DNA of 64,000 bases from Ascidia mentula (taxonomy: Eukaryota > Chordata > Ascidiacea > Phlebobranchia > Ascidiidae), in assembly GCA_947561715.1 (NCBI GenBank), contig OX387197.1, positions 9,979,001 to 10,043,000 of the forward strand, given 5' to 3'. Below are positions 48,901 to 60,700 of this stretch, piece by piece. The notes beneath the pieces are model-generated. The model saw only the letters and a list, made by a program, of their open reading frames with translations, was not told the DNA's origin and did no database searches. The position numbers were made by a program, and so were the translations under genes. Numbering within the stretch: position 1 is the first letter of the stretch; each line of letters begins with the position of its first letter.

Positions 48901-48988
48901 ACATTGTTCCAAATTCGTTCAAAGGCAGTGTGTCAATTTTTCTAACAGCTGGGATGTTTGTTTTCAAAAAACATAACAGACTGCTGTG

Positions 48989-50023
48989 TCACTGTACGAG
49001 TCTGTAGGTGATGTATCGTCCAGCTGTTTCACTCGGCCTGACAATTTTCACAACTTGTCCTCGTTTGAGACCAAAATATCGGGCCACGGGGTCACCAGCC
49101 TGTATTCTGGGTAGTTGATAATCTTTCAGTTTATATCGGATCAGGAGTTCCTGCTTTTCTTCGGGTGTCAATACAACATGTTCAGGCACAAGCTGTGAAA
49201 TAAAACGTTTTAATTCAAAAACCAATAGAAACACATTTAGGAATGTTTTAAACTTGCCATCAAAGTGACAATGTGGACATAGTTACTACATGAAAGGTGG
49301 GATATGGTCACAATAAAACTATTTTATGTTTTTTTAACATCCACCTCTCATGTTGGCATCGATGCAAACAAAAAATGAACTGGGTATGAGTTTATTTGGT
49401 TTAAATTAAAACAGCTGCAAACCTCGTGTTCAGTGATATTGATTAGCAATTCCTGTTCAAGAAACTGCTCTAAAATATATTTTGGAGCCATGTCGAATAG
49501 GGATTGTTTTGCGGATGGAGTCATTCCCTGCTGAACAACAATAATTGCTCTCTGGATGTTTTCTTCCTGCATCCGCTGGCAATATGTTTTGATTGTTTTA
49601 ACGCCCACTTTGGGTTCCTCTGCAAATTGGAACAAAATGTTTAAATTTGACTCATTTCATAGTGTTGTAGACATTCAATAAAATATTTTGTTGATTTTCA
49701 TACGCACAGTACTGGGCTTTGAACAAAAAACACTATGTACATTATTCTGTACTAAAGGAGTGAAATTTGGGCACAATAACAGTGAAAGATTTTTCATATC
49801 ACCTCAATTTATAGTCTACAAAGTAATTACTCATACTGCACTTATTACCTGGAAAAAACACAAACATCTGGTCTGTTGGATCATCATTGTGGGCAACTAG
49901 AATGGTAAGATCTTGTCGGCCAGGCTTCCGTTCACTTGGTTTGTCACCAAATTCATCCTTAAATTCCTCCAGAGATTGATCAAGTTCATGTTGGGTCACC
50001 AAATATCCACGGTCATGACAAAG
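48989..50023 (-). CDS. POLR2E: RNA polymerase I/II/III shared subunit RPABC1 (exons 2-4)
   Basis: Subunit shared by the three nuclear RNA polymerases. Exons found: 50023-49849, 49619-49423 and 49192-48989, phase-matched, 191 codons. They begin [20 protein letters not shown] and continue with [82 protein letters not shown], and end with the invariant assembly domain [20 protein letters not shown] and [15 protein letters not shown]. The known protein is 210 aa; only the first ~19 residues are missing, and the first coding exon was not located between 50024 and 51440. No internal stop or frameshift is seen. Confidence 0.92.
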
Positions 50024-51440
50024 CTGTCAAATATACACAAACACGAATGACTGGTATATATACACTGATGTTTTGTTTACTAATTTAACAAGGTGACGTG
50101 ATTTGTGTTTGGAAAAAAGGGATAGCGCAACTTTCCTTTGGTTAACAACAGGTTAGTTGCTGCAGGATACATCTTGCATGTCTAATAAATAGTTCTTGTG
50201 TAACAGAACTACCTATCAGACCAACAACTAACACAAAATTCAAAGAGCACTCTCAATAAATTAATACTTTCATTCAGAACAGGAAAAAAATGCTCCAGCC
50301 TTTGGGAAAAGCGTTCCGCATGATTAAACAATATTTCGGATAATTGCGCAAAGCGATTCTTGATTTTGGGTCCGTAGATTTGCACTATAAGCATAGTATA
50401 CTAAACATATATTTTTTTAGATATTCAATTTGCATGACCTACATAAACCATGCACATCAAAACGATTAAAATGACACGGGCACATTAAAAGTTAATGGGT
50501 ATTGAGGGCAAATGCTCCGCACCCAAAACTTTTTGATTAACCTTTGTTAAATAGCAAACTATGCTATTGGACAATTCATGTCGTTGTATTGGGCCCGGGA
50601 AGCGTGACGTCACTTCAACGAGTTTCGCCGTTTATAGGCCGGCATATTGCGTGCTACTAAAAAATAACGCCACATTGAATCTCTGTTGTGCTTTGTTTAC
50701 GAGGCAAACAATCGTCATTTCATCAATTAAAACATATTTATATTTGTTACACGTCAACCAGGCCACTCAAAGATAAAATTTATGAAACTGAATTTCTTGA
50801 CGACAATTAAAATCTGCGAATCCAGATCGTGTCAAAGAATCTTCACAAGGTGGGCATTTCCCGCCAGCAAACTTATTTTGATAGAAATATCAAAATGGGT
50901 CCTGAGAACACAGTTTTCAACACACCAGCATTTGGTTTTATCAGTTTAATAAAAACACGTTGGAAACTCTACCTAAATCATCAAAGTGTTGAATTGATTG
51001 AAAGAAAATATGAAGTTCTACAGCAGTTTAAAAATTTTCAAGGAGTTACAAACAAACATGGAAAGGCAAATAACACAGTAAAATAAAATATATTGAAGAA
51101 ACACAAGGGTTTTGTGTAATAATGTGCTTTGCATACATACCATTTAATAAGTGCCGATGGACATCTTTAAATTGGTAATTCTGAACCTTGCCCAAAAAGA
51201 AAATATTCATTTGCATATTTTGTGGTGGTAATTTGTGTACAATAGTTAATAATGGCTGCATTTACAAAGAATCTCTTTTTGACACCAGTACAGTATAACA
51301 AAAACTTTCAGCAAAAGTCACAGTGTCATAATAAGTACAAAAGACAGTAAGAAAATACGTAATGTTGCAATACAACATGCATCTGTTAAAAAAACACATA
51401 CAATGATTGGTAAATCACAAAAGCAGGTAAATTGTGCAAA
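50024..51440. other. Between POLR2E exon 2 and the NLR stop
   Basis: 1.4 kb that should contain POLR2E exon 1, its promoter and the NLR 3' UTR. I looked on the minus strand for the conserved start (MDDEE...LWKIRKT followed by a donor) and did not find it. A minus-strand open stretch at 50209-50394 has no motif I recognise. Confidence 0.35.
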
Positions 51441-54400
51441 TCACCAACATTTGACTTTATCTTGCACTGATAACATTATTTCCTTTGCCACTCTGTCTGC
51501 TACATTGTCTCTAATGACCAGTTTTTCCATCTTAAATTAACATGGCATTAAATGTAAGGAAATATTGCATTTTAACACTTGGTTGCAAGACTAACCTGGT
51601 TTTGTAACTCAGATAAGCCCTTGGCCAAGTCCTGAAGCCCAACATTAGAAATGTCACAATCAGCCAAGCTAAGCTTTTTTACGTTATGTAGTGACTTGAT
51701 CAGGGCAGCTGTTCCACCATCAGCAATTGCATTCCCAGTTAGGATTAGGTTGGTCATCTGGAAGTTGTAATTAATTTTGTCAACAACAAATCAATCTTCC
51801 TATTGTTTAATAATTTAAATTGCCAGTTGGCCCCTTTCTCTATTCAATTGAGGGTATTGTTTTGGGCAGTTTGCGTCATTGATGGAATTTAATTTTTAAT
51901 TTAATAAATATATGATAACCATGAAAAATCACCTTAATTCCACAAACTACAAACTGATGTTACAAAATTTCACGCTATAATCAAGTTGACCATTGTGCTT
52001 GGTCTTAGTTTTCTTTTTATTTATCTGATAGTTGAATGCAGGCAGCCAATGGTAAGCAAATACTGTCAAAATAGAGTAAACTTGACCAAGATTAAGCACT
52101 TTTAATTGTACTCCTTTGCATAAATTTGCGCATTTGGACATTAAAAATTTTGGCCCTTGTTTGCCAAACAATCTAACAGCAACCTACAATGAAGTCTATA
52201 GACAAGTAAGGTTGCATGTGGTGCGTCGTATTGTCATATGTTTGGACCATGATGTAGTTAACCAAAAAAATATATTCCATTACCTGTACATATTAAAAGT
52301 ATTTACAACAGTTTCTCACCGGTTCTTCGAGTAACTCCAGAGCTGATGATAGAGAAGGTATTGAATCAGAGGTTATCTTGCAACGATGCATGTCAAGTGA
52401 ATGGACATTCTGCAAACATGTTGCCATCGCTTTAGCCCCCGAGTTACCAATTTCATTCACACCCAAATTGACTTCTTTCATCTAAGAAGAAAATTTTTTT
52501 TTTTTGCAATAAGAAAACTTTGAACAAAATTTTTATTGGAACAGCAGTTATCGTAATGTGATTATTAAAGTTAAATTTAGCCAAACCCATAGAAGAACCG
52601 GCACGATAATTATGTTACCCGCTTACTGGTGTGGTTAATCTTGCAATAGCTGATGCAAGTTTGTCAACCTTGGTTACAAAGCAGTTTGCGATAATGAATG
52701 TTGATATTAAGTTGATGCAGTCTGCCAGTAAACAGAGGCCATCATCACCTAAAGGACATCCTCGGAGATCCAAGATAGATAGCTATAAAATAAGCATGTC
52801 TTGTATCGGCCCAAAGGTTAACAATATGATTAAAAAAAACCTGATTCTTGCTTTCCAGAAGTGCACTTCTAATTGACCTAGCAGTGTTAAGAAATGTTTT
52901 TGTGTCCTCACTTGGCCGAATACAACATTTGTCAACATAAGGAATGCATTTTTGTAGATAAGCTGCTTGTTCATCACACCAACTGAGTAGTCTCAGGTTT
53001 GAGATCTGAATATGCAGATACAATGGGTAAAATCACAAAAAAACAGTGGTATGAAAAATTTTCTTACCTCAATTTTGTGCTTGGCGATATAACCTCCAAG
53101 GGTTTGCAGAACAGTACCAACAGCGTGCAACTTGACATTTCCAATCTTTGGAAGAAACTGTGAATGTTCGTATACCATAAACATGTTACTAATATCGGAG
53201 GAAAAAACCAAATCCATCAGATTGCATTCTTCAGGCAAATTTTTAGCCACGTTCATGTGAGTTTCACGACAGCCAAGTTCATTAACACATGTAAAAAGGT
53301 AAAACCATTTTTGGATGTTTTTGTTGCTGCCAGAATGTCCAGCAAGCAACTCCTTCGCTTTCTTTACAGCAAGTGTATCCAAATATTCCTTTTTCGTTTG
53401 CCATTCACAAGATAAGGTACATCTGAACAAGTTGTTTACATTGCTGAACACACTTTCCCTACACAAGCCAAAAGTGAACTTGAGTATATTTGCCAAGTCA
53501 CCGGACTGAAAAGCATCTTGGAGGAAAGACTGGAAATCTGTTACATTCATCAAAACTATTAATTTGAGAGCAACCAGCAGCTCCTGCCAGGAGCGATGCA
53601 CAAAAAAACTAACCCTGTCCTGCCACATAATGGTCATAGCAAGATTTCTGTCTGACCCTGAAGAAACAAATGGGTGCTGTGTTGTGGGTGGAATTTTAAA
53701 TCGTTGTAAATCTTCCTGAGTAAACGTTGCCTTTTTGTTATTAAAACCATACCAAGCCAACTCAGCTAGCTTTACAACAAAGTCAGCTTCATTATGAGAA
53801 TTGTGCTGAGAACGGATGTAGGTGTTTAGGACTGCAATATAGACATCTGTCAGTGTAACACTTTCTGCATTTTCAGCAATCAAGAGGTGATTCAGGATCA
53901 TGTGCAAATTGACTGGAACACCACAGCATTCAAGCAGCTCATTATTGTTCGAAAGAGTACGTTGGACTTCTTCATATTTGCTGCCACAAATCTGCTTTGC
54001 AAGCTTCTCCTGGGCACATGACGACAATCCAAGGATCTCCACAACAAATTTTGGTCGGTATTCCGGAATGGCATCTAGAAATTCAGTGATTCTTGAAGTG
54101 ATAAGCTTGGTAGTAAATGGCATAATAGTTCCTTTCAAGATATTAAATATAAAAGCCATTGGTACTGCTTTTCCATAGGGAGATTTACATTTGTAGGCTG
54201 TTTGCAGCAGTATTGTGCCAGCTTCATCAAGCCCATCTATGATTGCCACTGAATTCCGGTCTTGCAGAACATGCTGGATTAAAGCAAGTTTTTCATCTTC
54301 ATCCAGAAGAAGGCTTCCATTAGCAATGAGTGGAAAAAATAGAAGATCAAACAGAGTGGTTTCTTCATTTAGGTCAATAGATCCTATCTTTATGTAAAAT

Positions 54401-56165
54401 ATGTATGATGCATTTGGTAGTATCTTTTTCTGCATAATATTGTTTAGGACAATCTTGGTAAATGTTGTTTTACCGACACCAACTGTCCCAACAACAGCAA
54501 CATAACCTCCAACATTTTCACTGTTATCAGAACATTCAAAAGTAAATATGTTTTCAACAGTTATGCCAACATTGTGGTAATTTTCTTGATCCAATAGATC
54601 AGCCAATTTTTTTCGGTTTGCTTGTGAATGGTTTTCTGCCTCAGCCACACCCCCAGTATATCTAACCAGCACTAAATCAACTGGATCTACAGGCTGGCAA
54701 TACTCTTTTCCACACTTTTGTTGCGATATCATGTTGGCATGAAAGCGTAACTTTTCCTCAATTGTATCACCTGTAACAAAAGGTTTTGTAAATCAAGAGT
54801 GACTTTGTAGCTGATGTAAATGCGAAAGTTACAAACCTTGGTGGTTCCAGTTACACTCTTCTTTATCATTTTTATCAAATTCTGGCAAATTTGAGATTTG
54901 TGGTGCTTGCAAGTTCAGCTTCTTCAGCTCTGCAACCATTTGTGCAATACCTTTTTAAATATGGAAGTTTTGTAATACAACTTGCCAGTTCTCAATGTTC
55001 AAATTAGTGAAAATAACATACTTAATTTGTTTGATTCTTTCCAGAACTTCATCATACGATACTGTTTCTCAGCAAAATTTTTGTAGTTAAGATTAATTGG
55101 AGTCACATGATGATTCAAAAGGTTAAACTTTTCATTCACAATTTGGTTCCACCACATTTCATTACAATTGTTTTGACAGAAGCTGTATATAAACCAAGAT
55201 TCACTTCTATCTGAGATGAACAGAAAGGGCTGTAGAATTTTTTTAAGATTAGCGAACACACTATTACTTTTCAGCATTAGTTTTCGAGTTTTTAGCAGTT
55301 CATCAACTTTAGGGTTACGAGTTCCTTTGTAGATTTCTTGTGTTACCAGTTCAAATAAGTCTTTGCCATCTATTTCAAAAACTATAAACAAGAAACTTAC
55401 ATTGACATACATATTAAAAGTCCTTGATACCAAACAAGCGAAAAAAATAAAAATCAACATTCAAAACACAATACCACATTCATAGTAAATGAAAAAAATC
55501 AATCGTAGTTTCAGGTATTAAGGCACATGCTAAAGTAAATCTCTAATGTCCTAATCGAAGCAAATAGAATGGTATAGTCAAACTCCAATATTAACATGCA
55601 ACATAGTTAATATGTGTGGTAGCCTATTTTCGAATTTTTTTATCATGGGACAAAAACTTCAATGTACTAAACCATAACATTTTTGTGTGATTGCAGTTGG
55701 TAACATTATCACTGGCACTGGGAATTTTGTTCCGACTAATACATCCTGGTGATGTGAAAATTTCTGTTTATCTACCGGTTTCTGGCTCAATAACCTTTGT
55801 AGATTTATCAGTGCCCATACCATGTTGCACATAACTTTTTTTATTTATTTATATGGTAGTTTGCTACATAAGATAAAATGATTTCGCTTTGCAGTGCACC
55901 AGTCTTTATAAGATCATATCTACTTACACTTGGCTGATATATCTTCCCACAAAGAAAACATGTCCAAAGTGGGGTTCTCCAAACATTTGTCCAAAATACA
56001 TTCATCGAAGCCTAGTTTTCGCAAAAATTCTGGTTTCAAATCAATGCTCAAAGCTTTCCATGCTTTAATAAAAGCACATTTCGTTTGTTTCATTGCTTCA
56101 GTTTCACCCTTTAGCAATTTTCTCCTTTGGGTTGCAACATCAATCTTCTCCAAGTTTCTTTTCAT
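51441..56165 (-). CDS. NACHT-LRR (NLR) receptor with death-fold-like N terminus
   Basis: Exons 5' to 3': 56165-55928, 55381-55022, 54950-54837, 54770-53068, 53005-52841, 52782-52627, 52481-52320, (52183-52082 optional), 51757-51596, 51530-51441. In-phase product 1049 aa, or 1083 with the optional exon. The N terminus (LKPEFLRKLGFDECILDKCL, then SLWEDIS) has the spacing of a death domain. The 567-codon exon encodes the NACHT ATPase: Walker A GTVGVGKTT (332-340) and Walker B SVAIIDGLDEA (411-421). The 3' exons encode ribonuclease-inhibitor-type LRRs (MKEVNLGVNEIGNSGAKAM; MTNLILTGNAIADGGTAAL), two of them exactly 162 nt and phase 0/0. NLRs are cytosolic immune sensors that oligomerise on ligand binding. 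ATG 56165 is provisional. The region between residues 80 and 200 is unrecognised. Confidence 0.85.
52082..52183 (-). other. Possible extra NLR exon
   Basis: On the minus strand a 102-nt open stretch lies between acceptor-like TTGTAG and donor-like CAA/GTTTAC, in phase 0 at both ends. It encodes VAVRLFGKQGPKFLM... ending QLKVLNLGQ, which resembles half of an LRR. It fits between the two 162-nt LRR exons without breaking the frame. It may be a working, optional or decayed exon. Confidence 0.4.
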
Positions 56166-57705
56166 CTTTGTCTGTATACAATATACCATAACACAACTCC
56201 TCAAAAAGAAAATTAAGTGTTATAAATTTGCAATTTTTATCAACACATGAAATATAAGAGCATGGCTTATATTAGACAGGGAGGATTTGAGTTACAACAC
56301 CTACTGCCTAATATGATGCAAAATTCTATATTGTGTAAAGTTGTGATGACCCAAAAAGACTCCAAGATGAACCATAATGACCACACAGCAAAATGATACA
56401 AGCACTTGCTTTTAGCGCTTACCTTTATTAAAAATCTCTACACTGGATTGAATAACCCCAACCCCAGACATCGGGTCTAGTGCGGAATCGTAAGTTCCAC
56501 CACACACCGGGGAAACGCCAAATTACGTCACAATGAAGGTAGCAATTCTTCAGTTCCGCTAGGTGCGTTCGCAACCTTGGATGGCACACACAGGGTTCAG
56601 TCAGAACAGGCTTACCAGAATGGCTTTCCATGCTCGATCAGGTGCGCAGATGCAAAACAGTAAAATTAAAACCAACGTCGGCGGAACAAACAACAAATAA
56701 AACAATTTGCTGCAACGCGCAATCCAAGTACCTTTTATCTCCTCCCGATTATTTACCATTCGTTTTGCGGCCTTCGTTTATGCGCTCTCTTTCCTTCTCT
56801 CTTGCCCTTTACCTCTCCGCTCAACCAAATATTATGGACCACCAGACTTCAACAGCATATATGCTCTTGCATGCCCCACGAGATGATACCGTTGTTTGCT
56901 TTGAAAGTAAGAAAGTTCAATCGTAAAGCCTGGGTTCCACCTATAATTTCATGTGATCGTCCTCTGCAAAAGGATCGCCTCACCGCGAATTATATGTAAA
57001 CAATGGACCTTGACAATATAGACAGAACAAAAAAAATTAATTACTGCGGTGTGACATATACTTATTCGAAAATAGACTATATGTTGTAATTTTTGTAATA
57101 ACTTTTGTTGGCGCAATATGTACATTATTTATTTTCTTGCTTTGAAGTAATCTTGGTCTGATATTCTTCGTTAAACTTTCCTGCATTTAGTTCTAAATAA
57201 CTAATAACTTTGTTATGAGTAAACGCATTGCGTCAACACGTTAATAAGTGTGTTGAATTTAGCGTTATTTTTTTTAGCGTTAGAAATTATAACGAAGTTT
57301 ACGTAATGGTTAAAGAAATGTTAATGACGAAGTCACGAAAAAAAGTTTTTGTTGAAAATACTCAGCGAGCAAAACATGTTTTTGTACGTTACATCATTTG
57401 CATTCGGATGAGAACTGTGGCAACCGCAAGCAAATGCAACAAACGACGCCAGGGGCGATCGAGTCTCGGTTACTCAGATAAGAACAGAAAAAAGCTGTCT
57501 CCGCCGATGGCGCTCTTCTTTACGCCGTTTAAGTGGATTTGCGGTACATGGCGATGAGGCATATACAAAAGCATCCGGCAAAATCGTGTAAACATCTCTT
57601 AAAAGTTGCAGTCTGCAGAACAAAAGGTGGAACTGCATCTAAAGCCAATATAGCTTTCTGGTTTGAAGTACTTGGTCGGTGAAATCGGAGAGCAGGCAAG
57701 AAAGA
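56166..57705. other. Divergent intergenic region between the NLR and DOMON genes
   Basis: Contains the presumed promoters of both genes. On the minus strand ATG at 56631 is followed by MESHS and a good donor (CTG/GTAAGC at 56616), so a 5' exon of the NLR may lie here. Joined to the next exon in the obvious ways it gives a short upstream frame that stops. A weaker donor (AAG/GTTGCG) would instead continue in frame. I see no other gene. Confidence 0.4.
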
Positions 57706-60700
57706 ATGGGAAGAACTTTTGCAGTTGCGGTCGTTGTGTTAGGGTGCTTTTGTTTTTTGACAAATGCAGTTAGCGACGTTGGCTGTGGTCTGACAAAGGG
57801 CTGCTTCAGGTTTCCGCAAGGATGTTCGCTTGCCAACCCAACCTGCATTTTCTTTTCATACGTGTGGGTAAGTGGTCTTGATTGTGAATGCAAAACGTAG
57901 ATATGTTGTCAAAAATTAAGACTAAACTAAAGCGCGCCAACCAGTTTTGTCCGAATATTCCTTGTAACCATGACCGGCATCATGACCTGTGTCACTTCCT
58001 TTCATTGCCGATTTTTGTTTCGTTAGAAGAAGGCTATACTTTAACAGAGCGTTGGCTAAAATTTTGCAACAGTAAACAATGTTTACATTTCTTGGTCATC
58101 TGTTTTCTCGCATTTTTTTACTTTATTTTCTGCGATTTATTATCAGTTTTAGGGCGTTTGTGCATATCTGTAGTAAAAATATGTCACGCCATACATCTAG
58201 CAGTGCAACATCCTTGCCCAAATGACTGCGCCATTACGACATTAAACGCTGGTGAATATCGTGCCAAATTTCGACGGCACTAAGCCAATGGGTTTAAACA
58301 ATTCGGATTCCTTCTCAAAGCGGCAATGGAAAATGAAACAGCCCAGTCCAGTTTTTCCGAGTCATCGTGATAGCGGGTTCATGTAGTTGCCGGCCCCAGT
58401 ATATGGTCGTGTCACGCAGTACATGAATAGTCACTAATTAGGTTTTTAATGGCGACAAAAGGGTATATTGCGCGACTGCCCGGCGGAAATCATGCCTGAG
58501 TAATTACCGAACGTGTGAAAATCAATCACATTTTTTCCTAATTGTTGTTCAAAATTCATTAAAGATCCAAAAAAACAAACCGCCGTTTTTAATTCACGAA
58601 AACTAATATTCCAGCTCATGAATAATAAATTCTCCTAGTTTAGTTTGGTGAAAATTATTCTTCAATTAAATGCGACCCTGCTGACTATGTGGTAATTTGT
58701 GGTCAGTCGAATAAAGGTGAAAAGTAATAACGTGAAGAAGTGTTTTCATGTCGTGCTTTGAAGAAAATTCTGCGATAAATATCTTTATGTTGGCCGGCGA
58801 TATTCAAAGCCAAATAACAAATTTGTTCTCGGCGATTTCCATTTTGGTGGGAGGTCTAAACCTTTTGTAACTCTGCTTATTCAGAACCCAAAGAGCCGTA
58901 ACTACAACATGGAACTGAGTGGCGGCTTTGGCGGTGGCAGCACCTACACGGCAGTGGCGTTTGGCTCTTCAAAATCAATGCAAGATGCCGACATGTACTT
59001 CTGCACTGGTTCCGACCTAAAATCCGGAGTGATCCAAGATCGCTACAGAATTCCGGTCACCAGCCCCTGGCGCACGGTATAGAATTTCTCACGGGCCCGT
59101 CTGAAAACGATAATTAAGCCGTGACGTTAATAAATAATGTGCTGTGTTTGTTATTTTTGTTCTCAGGGCGTTACAAATGTGACGACGGCCAGCACCAGCA
59201 ACGGAGTGGCAAATTGCCAATTTTCAAGACAAGAGAGCGTCACCAGGAACATCAGTGGGGGCGTCTCGAAAACATTTAATCTGACCTCAGATGACGTGTA
59301 TGTCATGCTGGCTTCAAGCAGCTACGCAGGTAAATGTCTAATAACTCGTGCTTGTGCTCAGAAATCCGACCAAGAAATGCCGGTTGTGTGCGCTTCGCAT
59401 CATGAAATGCAACTTTCAATAATCAGTAGCTTGTACTAAATCACTGCTGGACATAACATTATACAAGGTTGGAAGCTTTTGCATTAAACTTGGGCATAAT
59501 AAAAACACAAAAACCGTTATTTTTAAGACTAAACAAATCATTTTGACATACTTAGGTGGACAAATGCAATACCACGCGTCCCAAAAGTGGATTTCGGACA
59601 ACGCGGTGAGATTCGGGGCATCCTTTCAAACAACTGGCGGGTGAGATTAGCGGCCGCTATTATGCGATAAGATATCGCGGGCGATAGATACATATTTGTG
59701 ACAACTAGATCGGCGACAACCGCTCCTTCCCTTCCGGCTACAACGTCTCCTATGGCCTCAATCACGACAGAGTGCAACGTTACCAAAAGGTGCCTCACCA
59801 ACATTGAGGGATGCGCACCTGGGGACAAACAATGCATCTTTCTTTCTTTGAAATACGTGAGTCTTGCTGAGAATTGAAAATCGTCATTTGACTGAAACGA
59901 TCGATAAGAATCTAAACAGCGCATAAATCTTTGACGGTGGTTGTATTGCAAAGATAGCCATACATGGGTATATATTAAAATAGTTTGCCTAAAGACCTTA
60001 AAAATCGTGATCAATACCCCGCGGTAAAATTTGATCGATATTAAGATAATTCTTATCGTTGTAATTATTGGGTAAAATACGCTTAAATTGGTTCAGTTTA
60101 GGTATTTTGGGTATGAAGTATTCGCCGATACTATCAATAGTGATTGGTTTCATGTTATAATGTACATTTTGTATCAGAACTCTGAGTCCGCTACCTACGA
60201 CATGGAGCTTAGCGGTAAACCCGACATGGATTTTAACTATCTCGCCATCGCCTTCGCCTCCACACCTGTTATGTTGGATGCGGACTTGTATTTTTGTGCA
60301 AACGGAGTATTTCGCTCAGGAACAATATTGGGAAAACAAATGCCAGTGGTTGACCCTTCCTTGCCGGTGAGTTTTGAATGTAAATTACCAATTCCAGCAT
60401 GCAAAACAGTTGGCGAGAATAGTAGTGCGCAGAATCTGCGTACGCTACAAAATTTCAGGAACTTGTTACTTATGCGGAGTGCTATAAGGTATTGCACTGC
60501 ATGTGTTCACCTCACAGCATTTTGCAAACATTTCGCAATGTCGTGTAGGTGATTATTATGCGATAGACTCACATAACTATTTTTCATTTCGATAGAAGTA
60601 TATTGCAATCAACAAAACTGTCGTTCACATTTAATGACAAGACTGACAGTGTGCTAAACCTTTTGACATCTTTTAACATGTAAAGCTTTGGAACAAGCAC

